From Sedimenticola_A sp040506425 (GTDB lineage: Bacteria; Pseudomonadota; Gammaproteobacteria; Chromatiales; Chromatiaceae), in NCBI GenBank assembly GCA_965224515.1, contig OZ245051.1:1798001-1862000 (forward strand): DNA of 64,000 nt, in the 5' to 3' direction. The translations under genes were made by a program, and so were the position numbers. A model generated the notes under the pieces. It saw only the letters and a list, made by a program, of their open reading frames with translations. It was not told the origin of the DNA and made no database searches. Within the stretch, counting starts at the first letter, position 1, and each line of letters opens with the position of its first letter. Shown piece by piece: positions 6,166 to 14,555 of the stretch.

Positions 6166-7992
6166 TTAATCGTTATCGAGGAAGCTGCGAAGCTTTTCTG
6201 AACGTGATGGGTGGCGCAGCTTGCGCAGGGCTTTGGCTTCGATCTGTCGGATACGTTCGCGGGTTACATCGAACTGCTTGCCAACCTCTTCCAGGGTGTG
6301 ATCGGTATTCATGTCGATACCGAATCGCATGCGCAGTACCTTGGCTTCCCTGGATGTCAGTCCTCCCAGCATGTGCTGGGTCGACTCGCGCAGGCCCTCG
6401 CCGGTAGCGGATTCGATGGGCGATACGACACCGGAGTCTTCGATGAAATCACCAAGGTGTGAATCTTCGTCGTCACCGATAGGCGTTTCCATGGAGATCG
6501 GCTCTTTGGCGATCTTCATGACTTTGCGTACCTTGTCTTCAGGCATTTCCATTCGCTCAGCCAGTTCTTCCGGAGTTGCTTCGCGTCCCATCTCCTGAAC
6601 CATCTGTCTCGAGATGCGGTTCAGCTTGTTGATGGTCTCGATCATGTGCACAGGAATACGAATGGTGCGCGCCTGGTCAGCAATGGAGCGAGTGATTGCC
6701 TGGCGGATCCACCAGGTAGCATAGGTGGAGAATTTGTAGCCGCGGCGGTACTCGAATTTGTCGACTGCTTTCATCAGGCCGATGTTGCCTTCCTGGATCA
6801 GGTCGAGGAACTGCAAGCCGCGATTGGTGTATTTCTTCGCGATAGAGATCACAAGTCGCAGGTTTGCCTCGACCATCTCTTTCTTTGCGCGTCGCGCCTT
6901 CGCCTCGCCGATGGACATCTTGCGGTTGATCTCTTTGATCTCGCTGATGGTCAGGCGGCTGTTGATTTCTAGCTCGCGCAGTTTTTTCTGGGCGCGGGCG
7001 ATATCGTCTTTAATTCCCTCCAGGGCATCGGAGTAGCTTTTACCGGTGCTGATCTGCTGGTCGATCCAATCGGGATTGGTCTCGTTATCCGGGAAGGAGG
7101 TGATGAACTCTTTTCTTGGCATGCGTGCGTCAGAAACGCACATATCCATGATGCTGCGTTCCTGGCTGCGGATGAACATGATAACCGAACGAAGGTTTTC
7201 GACGAGTCCATTGAATACGTTGGGTACGTATCTGAACTCCATCATCGCTTCGGTAACTTTATCCAGGGCCTTGTTGGTTTTGCTGTCATCGCGGCCATGC
7301 TTGCTCAGGGCGTTGGAGAATGCCTTGAACTGTTTGCGCAGGTCGGCGGCCTTTTGGGCTACCTCTTCGGGGTCTGGGCCGCGATCGATCTCTTCCTCAT
7401 CATCGTCATCAGAGGTGATGACATTGCCGTTCTCATCCTTGGTTGGTTGAGGTTTCGGCGGAGGAATTATGACCTCTTCGGGCTGTGCGAAGCCGCTGAT
7501 CACGTCAGTCAGGCGAATCTCTTCAGCTTCGTACTTGTCGAACAGATCGATCAGTTTTTCTACGGTGGCAGGGTAGGTCGAGAGTGCTGCCAGAACCTGG
7601 TTCTGACCCTCTTCGATGCGCTTTGCGATTTTCAGCTCGCCTTCGCGGGTGAGCAGCTCAACGGTGCCCATCTCACGCATGTACATGCGGACGGGGTCGG
7701 TGGTACGGCCGAATTCGCTGTCTACGGAGGCCAGTGCGGCAGCTGCTGCTTCAGCGGCATCTTCATCCGCAGTTACAGCGTTGTCCGAGAGGTTCTGGTC
7801 TTCGGTATCCGGGGCGCTTTCATGAACACTGATGCCCATGTCATTGATCATCCGGATAATATCTTCGATCTGTTCCGGTTCAACGATGCCGTCGGGGAGG
7901 TGGTCATTCACCTCTGCATATGTCAGGAAGCCTTGTTCCTTACCTTTAGCGATTAATTGCTTTAGCTGGGATTGCTGCTGTTCCTGATCCAT
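6166..7992 (-). CDS. rpoD: RNA polymerase sigma-70 factor RpoD
   Basis: The primary sigma factor, 608 residues from the ATG at 7992 (MDQEQQQSQLKQLIAKGKEQ). The frame is open further upstream but the conserved protein begins here, behind an AAGG site. Region 1.1 (residues 1-80), region 1.2 with DPVRMYMREMGTVELL, the long non-conserved insert with an acidic DDDDEEE stretch, region 2 (YKFSTYATWWIRQAI), region 3, and region 4 ending with the helix-turn-helix VTRERIRQIEAKALRKLRHP are all present. It is the third gene of the macromolecular-synthesis operon (rpsU, dnaG, rpoD). Rsd, its likely inhibitor, is encoded at 23132. Confidence 0.98.
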   Translation of the reverse strand: MDQEQQQSQLKQLIAKGKEQGFLTYAEVNDHLPDGIVEPEQIEDIIRMINDMGISVHESAPDTEDQNLSDNAVTADEDAAEAAAAALASVDSEFGRTTDPVRMYMREMGTVELLTREGELKIAKRIEEGQNQVLAALSTYPATVEKLIDLFDKYEAEEIRLTDVISGFAQPEEVIIPPPKPQPTKDENGNVITSDDDDEEEIDRGPDPEEVAQKAADLRKQFKAFSNALSKHGRDDSKTNKALDKVTEAMMEFRYVPNVFNGLVENLRSVIMFIRSQERSIMDMCVSDARMPRKEFITSFPDNETNPDWIDQQISTGKSYSDALEGIKDDIARAQKKLRELEINSRLTISEIKEINRKMSIGEAKARRAKKEMVEANLRLVISIAKKYTNRGLQFLDLIQEGNIGLMKAVDKFEYRRGYKFSTYATWWIRQAITRSIADQARTIRIPVHMIETINKLNRISRQMVQEMGREATPEELAERMEMPEDKVRKVMKIAKEPISMETPIGDDEDSHLGDFIEDSGVVSPIESATGEGLRESTQHMLGGLTSREAKVLRMRFGIDMNTDHTLEEVGKQFDVTRERIRQIEAKALRKLRHPSRSEKLRSFLDND

Positions 7993-8050
7993 TTCCAACC
8001 TTGAGAGATTAATGGGCGAATGAAATGCGAAGCCAGCTATTATAGCATGG

Positions 8051-9838
8051 TTATTGCTCTTCATCCACCTCAGTAGATTCGTTTTTTCGTACGGCTTTCT
8101 CTGCAAGAGCCTGGTTCAGGCGCTCTTTCTCCTCGGGAGTCAGACCGCCCAGTCCCTTTTCGGCAGCTTTTTGAAGTAAAAGTTCTGCTTCCTGGTCCAG
8201 CTGCTGGTTCGAGAGAGTCCTGAGCGTGTCAGCGAACTCCCTGGCCTGATCCTCTTCAGGCAGATCGATCAGAACACCTGCGAGTTTTTGAAGGTGTCTG
8301 CCTTCCTCCCGCTGGCGCCATCTCTCAAGCACCGCCGCAGTACTAAGGTTAGGCTGGGACTGCAGTAATTCAAGCAGTTCTTGTAAAAGTGTGACGCCGG
8401 GCAGGGTTGAGTCCTTCCAATGTTCAGGAAGCTCCTCCTGCAGGGCCAGCCTGGGATTGGAAATAAGCAGTGCAATGGCCCTTCTCAGCGGGGGCATGGT
8501 GCCGAGTTGAGCTCTTTTTGCCGGCCGCTGATTTTGTCGGCGCGGTGCCTGCTGCTGAGATCCCGGCGAGGGGAGGTCGAGGCCGACCTTTTGGCCGAGG
8601 CGCTTGTACATCATCTCCCGGAATATGCCGGCAGGCAGTTTTTCCAACATCGGTTTGGCCAGCTCGGCAAGGCGTGCCCTGCCGCCGAGGGATTGCATGT
8701 CAACCTGCTGCTCAAGGCTGTCAAACAGGAAGTCGGACAGGGGGGTTGCACTGTTGATCCGCCCTTCAAATTTTTCCTGCCCCTCCTTGCGGATCAGGGT
8801 ATCAGGATCTTCTCCGTCAGGAAGGAAAAGAAATCTTGATTCCCGCCCGTCCCGTATGAACGGCAGGGCCGTTTCAAGGGCTTTGGTTGCTGCATCCCGA
8901 CCGGCCCGGTCGCCGTCGAAGCAAAAGACGACCTCCGGGCAGGTGCGGAAAATGCGCTCCAGGTGGTCAGAGGTGGTTGCGGTGCCAAGGGTGGCCACAG
9001 CGTAACGGATGCCGAACTGGGCTACTGCCACTACATCCATGTAGCCTTCGACAACCAGCAGGCGATCGATTTTGCGCAGGTGTTTTCGGGCTTCGTAAAG
9101 CCCATACAGCTCCCGCCCCTTGTGGAAGAGTGGGGTTTCGGGGGAGTTGAGGTACTTGGGTTTGCCATCTCCGAGTATTCTCCCGCCAAATGCAATCACC
9201 TGGCCCCGGTGGTTGCGGATCGGGAACATGATGCGTTCCCTGAACCGGTCATAGGGCTTGCGGCCCTCTTCAGGCTGGGTGAGCATGCCGGTTGTGAGCA
9301 GGCGCTTGTCCGTCTCTTTGTCAGTGCCCAGTTCGGCGCTCAGGTTGTTCCAGCCGGAAGGGGCGAATCCGATGCCGAACTCTCCGGCAATTTCGCCGCT
9401 GAGGCCGCGCTGCTTCAGGTAGTCGATGGCGCGGCCGGCCTCGGCGTGCTTTCTGAGCTGCCACTGGTAGTAGCGTGCCGCTTTCTCAAGGGTTTCGTAG
9501 AGGGGTTTGAAGTCGGGTCCGCTTTTTTCACTTCCCGCTTCCCGGGGGACCTCAAGTCCCTGCTGGGTTGCAAGCTCTTCAACCGCCTCGACAAACCCCA
9601 GATTGTCATACTCCATAAGAAACCCGATGGCGGTGCCGTGGGCGCCGCAACCGAAGCAGTGGTAGAACTGTTTTTCTCTGCTGACGGTAAACGAAGGGGT
9701 CTTTTCGTCGTGGAAAGGGCAGCAGGCCTGGTACTCTTTGCCGGCTTTTTTCAGGGGCACACGGCTGTTGATCAGGTCGACAATGTCGGCCCTGTTTACT
9801 AGCTCGTCAATAAACTGCTCTGGGATTCGTCCAGCCAT
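8051..9838 (-). CDS. dnaG: DNA primase DnaG
   Basis: Synthesises RNA primers at the replication fork. 595 residues, near the usual length. The N-terminal CHC2 zinc-binding domain has Cys40, His43, Cys61 and Cys64. The central RNA-polymerase domain holds the TOPRIM elements VVEGYMDV and FDGDRAGRD. The C-terminal DnaB-interacting helical domain (about residues 440-595) is present but more diverged and ends in a low-complexity acidic tail. It lies 58 bases before rpoD. A terminator before it (9908-9942) should uncouple it partly from rpsU-yqeY. Confidence 0.98.
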   Translation of the reverse strand: MAGRIPEQFIDELVNRADIVDLINSRVPLKKAGKEYQACCPFHDEKTPSFTVSREKQFYHCFGCGAHGTAIGFLMEYDNLGFVEAVEELATQQGLEVPREAGSEKSGPDFKPLYETLEKAARYYQWQLRKHAEAGRAIDYLKQRGLSGEIAGEFGIGFAPSGWNNLSAELGTDKETDKRLLTTGMLTQPEEGRKPYDRFRERIMFPIRNHRGQVIAFGGRILGDGKPKYLNSPETPLFHKGRELYGLYEARKHLRKIDRLLVVEGYMDVVAVAQFGIRYAVATLGTATTSDHLERIFRTCPEVVFCFDGDRAGRDAATKALETALPFIRDGRESRFLFLPDGEDPDTLIRKEGQEKFEGRINSATPLSDFLFDSLEQQVDMQSLGGRARLAELAKPMLEKLPAGIFREMMYKRLGQKVGLDLPSPGSQQQAPRRQNQRPAKRAQLGTMPPLRRAIALLISNPRLALQEELPEHWKDSTLPGVTLLQELLELLQSQPNLSTAAVLERWRQREEGRHLQKLAGVLIDLPEEDQAREFADTLRTLSNQQLDQEAELLLQKAAEKGLGGLTPEEKERLNQALAEKAVRKNESTEVDEEQ

Positions 9839-9907
9839 TTGCCCGTTTGGGGTGTCCCTAATGCCTTGTTATGGTTCGGGGATTTAAGCAGAGCGATCCC
9901 CATAACG

Positions 9908-9942
9908 CAAAAAAGCTCCAGTGCCTGGTGGCGCTGAAGCTT
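9908..9942 (-). terminator. Terminator between yqeY and dnaG
   Basis: On the minus strand the arms AGCTTCAGCGCC and GGCACTGGAGCT (two wobble positions by comparison of arms, 4-base loop) are followed by six T. Its position matches the attenuating terminator between rpsU and dnaG known in the enterobacterial macromolecular-synthesis operon. Confidence 0.8.
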
Positions 9943-9962
9943 CTTCTCGGTAGTGCGGATGC

Positions 9963-10406
9963 TCAGCTGTTGAGCTGTTGCTTTACCAGGGCGCTTACTG
10001 CGCCCATGTCCGCACGACCCTGTATCTGCGGTTTCAACTGTCCCATCACCTTGCCCATGTCGCGGATCGATTCAGCGCCGCTGTTGGCGATGGCATCGGC
10101 GACCAGGGCGGCGATTTCATCTTCGCCCAGGGCTTCCGGCAGATAGTCCTGAAGGACGCCTATCTCGTAGTGCTCCTGCTCAGCAAGCTCAGTACGGCCA
10201 GCCTTCTCGTACTGGGTGATCGAGTCGCGGCGCTGCTTGACCATCTTGTCCAGCACCACCAGAACCTGCTCATCATCCAGTTCGATACGCTCGTCGACTT
10301 CACGCTGCTTTATCGCAGCCATGATGAGACGTATAGTGCCCAGGCGTGGCTTGTCGCCGCCCTTCATGGCTGCCTTCATTTCATCTTGGATGCGCTGCTT
10401 GAGCAT
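9963..10406 (-). CDS. yqeY: YqeY/GatB-like domain protein
   Basis: A 147-residue protein of the YqeY family, related to the tRNA-binding tail domain of the GatB subunit of tRNA amidotransferase. Diagnostic blocks are MLKQRIQDEMKAAMKGGDK, then LGTIRLIMAAIKQREVDER, the central YEKAGRTELAEQEHYEIGVL, and the C-terminal GKVMGQLKPQIQGRADMGAV. Its exact function is not established; a role in tRNA handling is inferred from the GatB relationship. It is inserted between rpsU and dnaG, a common arrangement outside the enterobacteria. The product lacks a signal peptide and is cytoplasmic. Confidence 0.95.
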   Translation of the reverse strand: MLKQRIQDEMKAAMKGGDKPRLGTIRLIMAAIKQREVDERIELDDEQVLVVLDKMVKQRRDSITQYEKAGRTELAEQEHYEIGVLQDYLPEALGEDEIAALVADAIANSGAESIRDMGKVMGQLKPQIQGRADMGAVSALVKQQLNS

Positions 10407-10442
10407 GGTCTACTAGTCCGGAGGGATAGTGAAACTGCTTGA

Positions 10443-10658
10443 TCAGTACTGGCGTTCCCAGCGACGGTTTTCGCGGGATACCTTTTTCAGGTGGCGTTTC
10501 ACTGCTGCTGCAGCTTTACGCTTACGCTCTGCGGTCGGTTTCTCGTAGAATTCGCGACGGCGTACTTCAGCCAGAATTCCGGCCTTCTCGCAACCACGCT
10601 TGAATCGGCGAAGAGCGACTTCGAAGGGCTCGTTTTCTTTGACTCGTACGTTCGGCAT
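10443..10658 (-). CDS. rpsU: 30S ribosomal protein S21
   Basis: A 71-residue, very basic ribosomal protein that binds near the 3' end of 16S rRNA and supports translation initiation. From MPNVRVKENEPFEVALRRFK the sequence is the textbook S21 pattern (RRFKRGCEKAGILAEVRRRE, C-terminal Lys/Arg-rich tail). The ATG at 10658 is the true start; the frame is open four codons earlier. First gene of the rpsU-yqeY-dnaG-rpoD operon, divergent from tsaD, as in many gammaproteobacteria. Confidence 0.97.
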   Translation of the reverse strand: MPNVRVKENEPFEVALRRFKRGCEKAGILAEVRRREFYEKPTAERKRKAAAAVKRHLKKVSRENRRWERQY

Positions 10659-10766
10659 TTGTAACCTCAAATGTTCGTTTCTGTGAATGCTGGAAGCATA
10701 AGAGCGCGAATTCTACTGCCAGATTAGGCAGTTTGCAAAATTTTTTATTGAAAAAAGGTGGAGTTA

Positions 10767-11804
10767 ATGCGGGTTCTGGGTATCGAGACCTCCTGTGACG
10801 AGACAGGCGTTGCAATTTACGACGGGGAAAAGGGGCTGTTAGGGCATCAGGTCCATACCCAGATTGCGGTGCATGCCGAATATGGGGGGGTGGTTCCTGA
10901 ATTGGCTTCCCGTGACCATGTGCGCAAGACCCTGCCCCTGGTTGAAGGGGTGTTGCGGGACACCGGTCTGCAGAAAAAGGATATCGATGGCGTTGCCTAC
11001 ACCTGCGGGCCTGGCCTGGTAGGTGCCCTGCTGGTGGGTGGCGCCATTGGCCGAACCCTGGCCTGGGCCTGGGGGGTTCCCGCGCTGGGTGTGCATCATA
11101 TGGAGGGGCATCTTCTGGCCCCGATGCTGGAGGAGGAGAGCCCAGGGTTCCCTTTTGTGGCGCTCCTGGTCTCCGGGGGGCATACCCAATTGGTGGAAGT
11201 CAAAGGGGTGGGGCGTTACCGGGTGCTGGGGGAGTCACTGGATGATGCCGCCGGAGAGGCCTTCGATAAAACTGCCAAGCTGCTCGGTCTGCCCTATCCG
11301 GGCGGGCCTGAGCTGGCGCGCCTGGCGGAACAGGGTGATCCCGGTCGCTACAGGTTCCCCCGTCCGATGACCGACCGGCCTGGCCTGGACTTCAGCTTCA
11401 GCGGCTTGAAGACATTTGCCCTCAATACCATGCAGGACGCCCTGGAAGAGGAGGGTGAGGAGCAGTTCTCCTCGGGGGGGACCAAGGCGGATATCGCCCG
11501 CGCCTTCGAGGATGCCGTGGTGGAGACCCTGGCCATCAAGTGCCGTCGTGCTGTGCGTGAAACGGGGACGAAGACCCTGGTTCTGGCGGGCGGTGTCAGC
11601 GCAAACAGCCGTCTGCGTACCCGGATTCAGGAGATCATGCAGAAGGAGCGGGGGCGTGCCTACTATCCACGTCCCGAGTTCTGCACCGATAACGGTGCAA
11701 TGATCGCCTATGCGGGATGGCAGCGTCTGAACGCCGGCCAGCATGAGTCCCTGATGTTCGGCGCCAGGCCGAGGTGGCCCATGGAAGAGTTGCCGGCTAT
11801 TTAG
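10767..11804 (+). CDS. tsaD: tRNA threonylcarbamoyladenosine synthase subunit TsaD
   Basis: Transfers the threonylcarbamoyl group to A37 of ANN-decoding tRNAs together with TsaB and TsaE. 345 residues from the ATG at 10767, which has GGTGGAG just upstream; the GTG at 10758 would lie within that ribosome site. ASKHA-fold markers are the N-terminal VLGIETSCDETG, the metal-binding HHMEGHL, the nucleotide-binding VSGGHTQLV and the C-terminal LAGGVSANSRLR and FCTDNGAMIA. It is divergent from rpsU, and convergent with plsY 10 bases downstream. Confidence 0.98.
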   Translation: MRVLGIETSCDETGVAIYDGEKGLLGHQVHTQIAVHAEYGGVVPELASRDHVRKTLPLVEGVLRDTGLQKKDIDGVAYTCGPGLVGALLVGGAIGRTLAWAWGVPALGVHHMEGHLLAPMLEEESPGFPFVALLVSGGHTQLVEVKGVGRYRVLGESLDDAAGEAFDKTAKLLGLPYPGGPELARLAEQGDPGRYRFPRPMTDRPGLDFSFSGLKTFALNTMQDALEEEGEEQFSSGGTKADIARAFEDAVVETLAIKCRRAVRETGTKTLVLAGGVSANSRLRTRIQEIMQKERGRAYYPRPEFCTDNGAMIAYAGWQRLNAGQHESLMFGARPRWPMEELPAI

Positions 11805-11814
11805 CCGTCCTGCT

Positions 11815-12432
11815 TCAACTCTCTGATTTCTCGTTCTCGGGGCCGTTCTCGTTCTTGATCTTGCCTTCGGACCCGGTGAGCAGGTTGCGGATGTTGCTGC
11901 GGTGACGCCAGAAGAGGATCAGCGAGAGGATGAACTGCATGACGATAAGCTCGGGTGCAGGCCAGAAAAACCAGACCACCAGCGGCGCAAGGGCCATGGA
12001 GACCAGGGCGGAAAGGGAGCTGATGTTGACCACCTTGGCCATGAACAGCCAGATGAGGGCAATGGTGCCGCCGATCTGCCAGCCCAGTCCAAACTGGACA
12101 CCCAGTGCCGTGGCCACGCCCTTGCCCCCCTTGAAGCCGAAGAAAACCGGGTAGAGGTGGCCCAGAAACGCCGCCAGGGCAACCCCGGCGAGGATCAGTG
12201 GAGCAACGCCCATCAGGTTGGCAATCAATACCGGTATCAGGCCCTTGAGGCTGTCCCCCAGCAGGGTGATTGCGGCGGCCTTTTTGCCGCCGATACGCAG
12301 TACATTGGTGGCCCCCGGGTTATTGGAGCCCTGGGTGCGGGGGTCGGGCAGCCCCATCAGCTTGCATACGATGATGGCGCTTGAAACGGAGCCCAGCAGG
12401 TAGGCGCCTATTATAAGTAGAGTATCTGTCAT
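11815..12432 (-). CDS. plsY: Acyl-phosphate:glycerol-3-phosphate acyltransferase PlsY
   Basis: Integral inner-membrane acyltransferase that makes lysophosphatidate from glycerol-3-phosphate and acyl phosphate (supplied by PlsX). 205 residues with about five hydrophobic helices. The three loop motifs are present: GSVSSAIIV near residue 14, the GSNNPGATNVLR motif near 36-47, and KGGKGVAT near 100-107. The C-terminal tail is hydrophilic and Lys/Glu/Asn-rich (GKIKNENGPENEK), longer than in many homologues. Position next to tsaD and folB is the usual one in gammaproteobacteria. Confidence 0.96.
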   Translation of the reverse strand: MTDTLLIIGAYLLGSVSSAIIVCKLMGLPDPRTQGSNNPGATNVLRIGGKKAAAITLLGDSLKGLIPVLIANLMGVAPLILAGVALAAFLGHLYPVFFGFKGGKGVATALGVQFGLGWQIGGTIALIWLFMAKVVNISSLSALVSMALAPLVVWFFWPAPELIVMQFILSLILFWRHRSNIRNLLTGSEGKIKNENGPENEKSES

Positions 12433-12450
12433 GGCTCGGGTCCGGGTATT

Positions 12451-12702
12451 TCAGGTTCGGTTGCAACAGTCGCCATTGGGCTCCAGCTGCTTTGGCGGAC
12501 AGGGAACACTCCCGTAGGAGCAGAACACGCAGCAATCGCCGGGCTTTGGGCGCAGCAGTTTACCGCACCCCGTGCATTCGTAGTACCACTGGCATGCATC
12601 GGTTGGCATCTGCTCGTTGCGACAGGTGTTGCAGTGGGGGCAGGTAATGGTCGATTCGAGGGTCGGTTTCAACAGGCTCTTCCGTTGCGGGTGTACCGGC
12701 AT
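12451..12702 (-). CDS. GDCCVxC-domain zinc-ribbon-like small protein
   Basis: An 83-residue cysteine-rich protein. Two CxxC-type pairs (CPHCNTC and CTGCGKLL) frame a zinc-ribbon, and the second half holds the signature KPGDCCVFCSYGSVPCPP characteristic of small GDCCVxC proteins. The function is not known; homologues often lie near heavy-metal genes, but none is nearby here. The true start may be an internal Met, since the first 15 residues are not clearly conserved. It is followed 18 bases on by plsY on the same strand. Confidence 0.7.
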   Translation of the reverse strand: MPVHPQRKSLLKPTLESTITCPHCNTCRNEQMPTDACQWYYECTGCGKLLRPKPGDCCVFCSYGSVPCPPKQLEPNGDCCNRT

Positions 12703-12804
12703 TCTCTTCCGGGGTGATGGTAAGGGTCAAGGCGGTTTGCTATTGATGGCGGCTGCTTTACTATGTCGCCCATTCGTTTGAATCAAAACTGGAATGGCTG
12801 ATTT

Positions 12805-13158
12805 ATGGATATTGTTTTTTTGCGTGACCTGCGCGTGGAGACCGTGATCGGTATCTATGACTGGGAGCGGGAGATCAAGCAGACTGTGGTACTGGACCTG
12901 GATATGGGCACGGATATCCGCAAGGCTGCCGCCAGCGACAGCATTGAAGACACCCTGGACTACAAGGCGGTATCGAAGCGCCTGATCGCCTTTGTGGAGG
13001 AGAGCAGTTTTCAACTGGTGGAGACCCTGGCGGAGCGTTGCGCAGAGATCGTGCTTGATGAGTTTAATGTGCCCTGGGTCAAACTGACCCTGAACAAGAT
13101 CGGCGCAGTCAGCAGCGCCCGTGATGTAGGGGTAATCATCGAAAGAGGGCAGCGGTAG
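12805..13158 (+). CDS. folB: Dihydroneopterin aldolase FolB
   Basis: Converts 7,8-dihydroneopterin to 6-hydroxymethyl-dihydropterin and glycolaldehyde in folate synthesis. The 117-residue length is normal. Family motifs are MDIVFLRDLRVETVIGIYDW at the start, the active-site Glu in VIGIYDWEREIKQ, DTLDYKAVSKRL in the middle, and FQLVETLAERCAEIVLDEF with the conserved Glu of the aldolase site. It overlaps folK by one base (TAGTG), so the two should be translationally coupled. Confidence 0.96.
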   Translation: MDIVFLRDLRVETVIGIYDWEREIKQTVVLDLDMGTDIRKAAASDSIEDTLDYKAVSKRLIAFVEESSFQLVETLAERCAEIVLDEFNVPWVKLTLNKIGAVSSARDVGVIIERGQR

Positions 13159-13649
13159 TGCCACGAATCTGGCTCAGTCTCGGCAGCAATATCGACCGTG
13201 ATGCCAATATCCGTGGAGCACTCAGTGAACTGGAGCGGCATTTCGGCGCCCTTGTTATCTCCCGGGTATTTGAGAGCGAGGCGGTAGGGTTCGAGGGTGA
13301 CCCCTTCTACAATCTCGTGGTCGGTATCGAGAGCGACTCTTCCATCGACGAGCTGATGGTTGTGTTCAGGGGCATAGAGTCAATGTTCGGCCGGGTCAGG
13401 GGTGGCGACAAGTTTGCGTCCAGGACCCTGGATATCGATCTGCTCACCTATGGCGACCTGGTGTTGAAAGATGACAGGTTGGAGCTGCCCAGGGATGAAA
13501 TACTGAAATACGCTTTCGTGCTCCAACCCCTGGCCGAGGTGGCTGGTGATGAACTTCACCCTGCAGAAGGCCGGACCTACGCCGGGCTCTGGGCGGCATT
13601 CGATCAGCCTGAGCAGAAACTCTGGCCGGTGGCGTTTGATTACAAGTAA
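13158..13649 (+). CDS. folK: 6-hydroxymethyl-dihydropterin pyrophosphokinase FolK
   Basis: Transfers pyrophosphate from ATP to 6-hydroxymethyl-dihydropterin, the step after FolB. 163 residues, GTG start overlapping the folB stop. HPPK motifs are WLSLGSNIDRDANIRGAL at the N-terminus, the substrate-binding FGRVRGGDKFASRTLDIDLL block with the two metal-binding Asp of DIDLL, and LPRDEILKYAFVLQPLAE near the C-terminus. The usual HPR motif reads PRDEILKYAFVL (HP replaced by RD/EI order), a mild divergence. Confidence 0.94.
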   Translation: MPRIWLSLGSNIDRDANIRGALSELERHFGALVISRVFESEAVGFEGDPFYNLVVGIESDSSIDELMVVFRGIESMFGRVRGGDKFASRTLDIDLLTYGDLVLKDDRLELPRDEILKYAFVLQPLAEVAGDELHPAEGRTYAGLWAAFDQPEQKLWPVAFDYK

Positions 13650-13667
13650 GTCATTGGTTCCATGCAG

Positions 13668-13685
13668 GTCGGGCTTCAGCCCGAC
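13668..13685. repeat. Small GTCGGGCTTCAGCCCGAC hairpin
   Basis: A 7-bp stem with a 4-base TTCA loop between folK and the pteridine reductase gene. The same hairpin class, as GTCGGCCTTCAGGCCGAC, recurs at about 45884, 46094 and 58578, so it is a genome-wide REP-like element; at this convergent junction it may help termination. Confidence 0.6.
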
Positions 13686-13733
13686 TTGAAGCCACATAAC
13701 GTCAACAAATTACCGCGAGAGCGTTACAGGTAA

Positions 13734-14489
13734 TCAGTGCTGGACAGAGCGCCCGCCGTCAACGGCGATGATCTGCCCGGTGATGTAATCCGCTTCACGA
13801 GCCAGGAACAACACGGTGCCGGCAATGTCATCGGGACTGCCCGGGCGTTTAAGGGCTGTGCGGGAAAGGATGGTCTCTTTCGCCTCGTCGTCCAGGCCGT
13901 CTTCAGGCCAGAGAATGGCGCCGGGCGCTACGCCGTTGACCCTTACTTCCGGGCCCAGTTCACGGGCCAGGCTCTTCACCATCATCGCGTTGCCGGCTTT
14001 TGCCATGGAGTAGATGGGGTAACCTGCCAGCGGGCGTTCGGCGTGAATGTCCACCAGGTTGACGACGCAGCCGCCATGGGCTTTCAGCAGATGGGCCGCA
14101 GCCTTGGCCAGAAAGAAAGGTGCCTTGAGGTTGCTGCCGATGAGGTCGTCCCACTGCTGCTCATCCGCCGACCCCAGGGGGGTTGGATAAAATCCCGATG
14201 CGTTGTTCACCAGCAGATCAAGGCGGCCTCTCCACTGTTCAATATCGGCGATCACGCCGGGGAGTGAGGCGGTCTCGTGCAGGTCTGCCTGTATCAGTCT
14301 CACCGACTCTTCACGCCGGGACTCCAGCTCCTGCTTCAGCGCCTTGGCCGCCGATTCGGAGCTGCGGTAGTGAAGCGCAATATCCATTCCCGCGCCGTGG
14401 AGCCTGCGCGCAATGGTTGCGCCGATACGGTGAGCTGCCCCGGTGACCAGGGCGACCCTGCCTGCGAGGCTGTCTGATTTTTCTGTCAC
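13734..14489 (-). CDS. Pteridine reductase (SDR family)
   Basis: A 251-residue short-chain dehydrogenase/reductase. The cofactor motif is TGAAHRIG (residues 16-23), where Arg in place of the usual first Gly of TGxxxGxG is a marker of PTR1/FolM-type pteridine reductases that use NADPH. NNAS, and the catalytic YSMAK (Tyr and Lys), are present. Convergent with folB-folK, so it likely reduces dihydrofolate or dihydrobiopterin in the same pathway, either backing up or replacing a classical FolA. No folA is visible in this window. Confidence 0.88.
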   Translation of the reverse strand: MTEKSDSLAGRVALVTGAAHRIGATIARRLHGAGMDIALHYRSSESAAKALKQELESRREESVRLIQADLHETASLPGVIADIEQWRGRLDLLVNNASGFYPTPLGSADEQQWDDLIGSNLKAPFFLAKAAAHLLKAHGGCVVNLVDIHAERPLAGYPIYSMAKAGNAMMVKSLARELGPEVRVNGVAPGAILWPEDGLDDEAKETILSRTALKRPGSPDDIAGTVLFLAREADYITGQIIAVDGGRSVQH

Positions 14490-14555
14490 TTCGAAGTCCC
14501 GGCCTTGTTAAACTAACTGCAACTCTAAACTGAAACCGCGGTTTTGAAAAATCAG

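Noticed and set aside
8963..9802. 279-codon plus-strand frame opposite dnaG
   Set aside because: Antisense to a clearly functional gene; residue composition typical of a GC-rich shadow frame.
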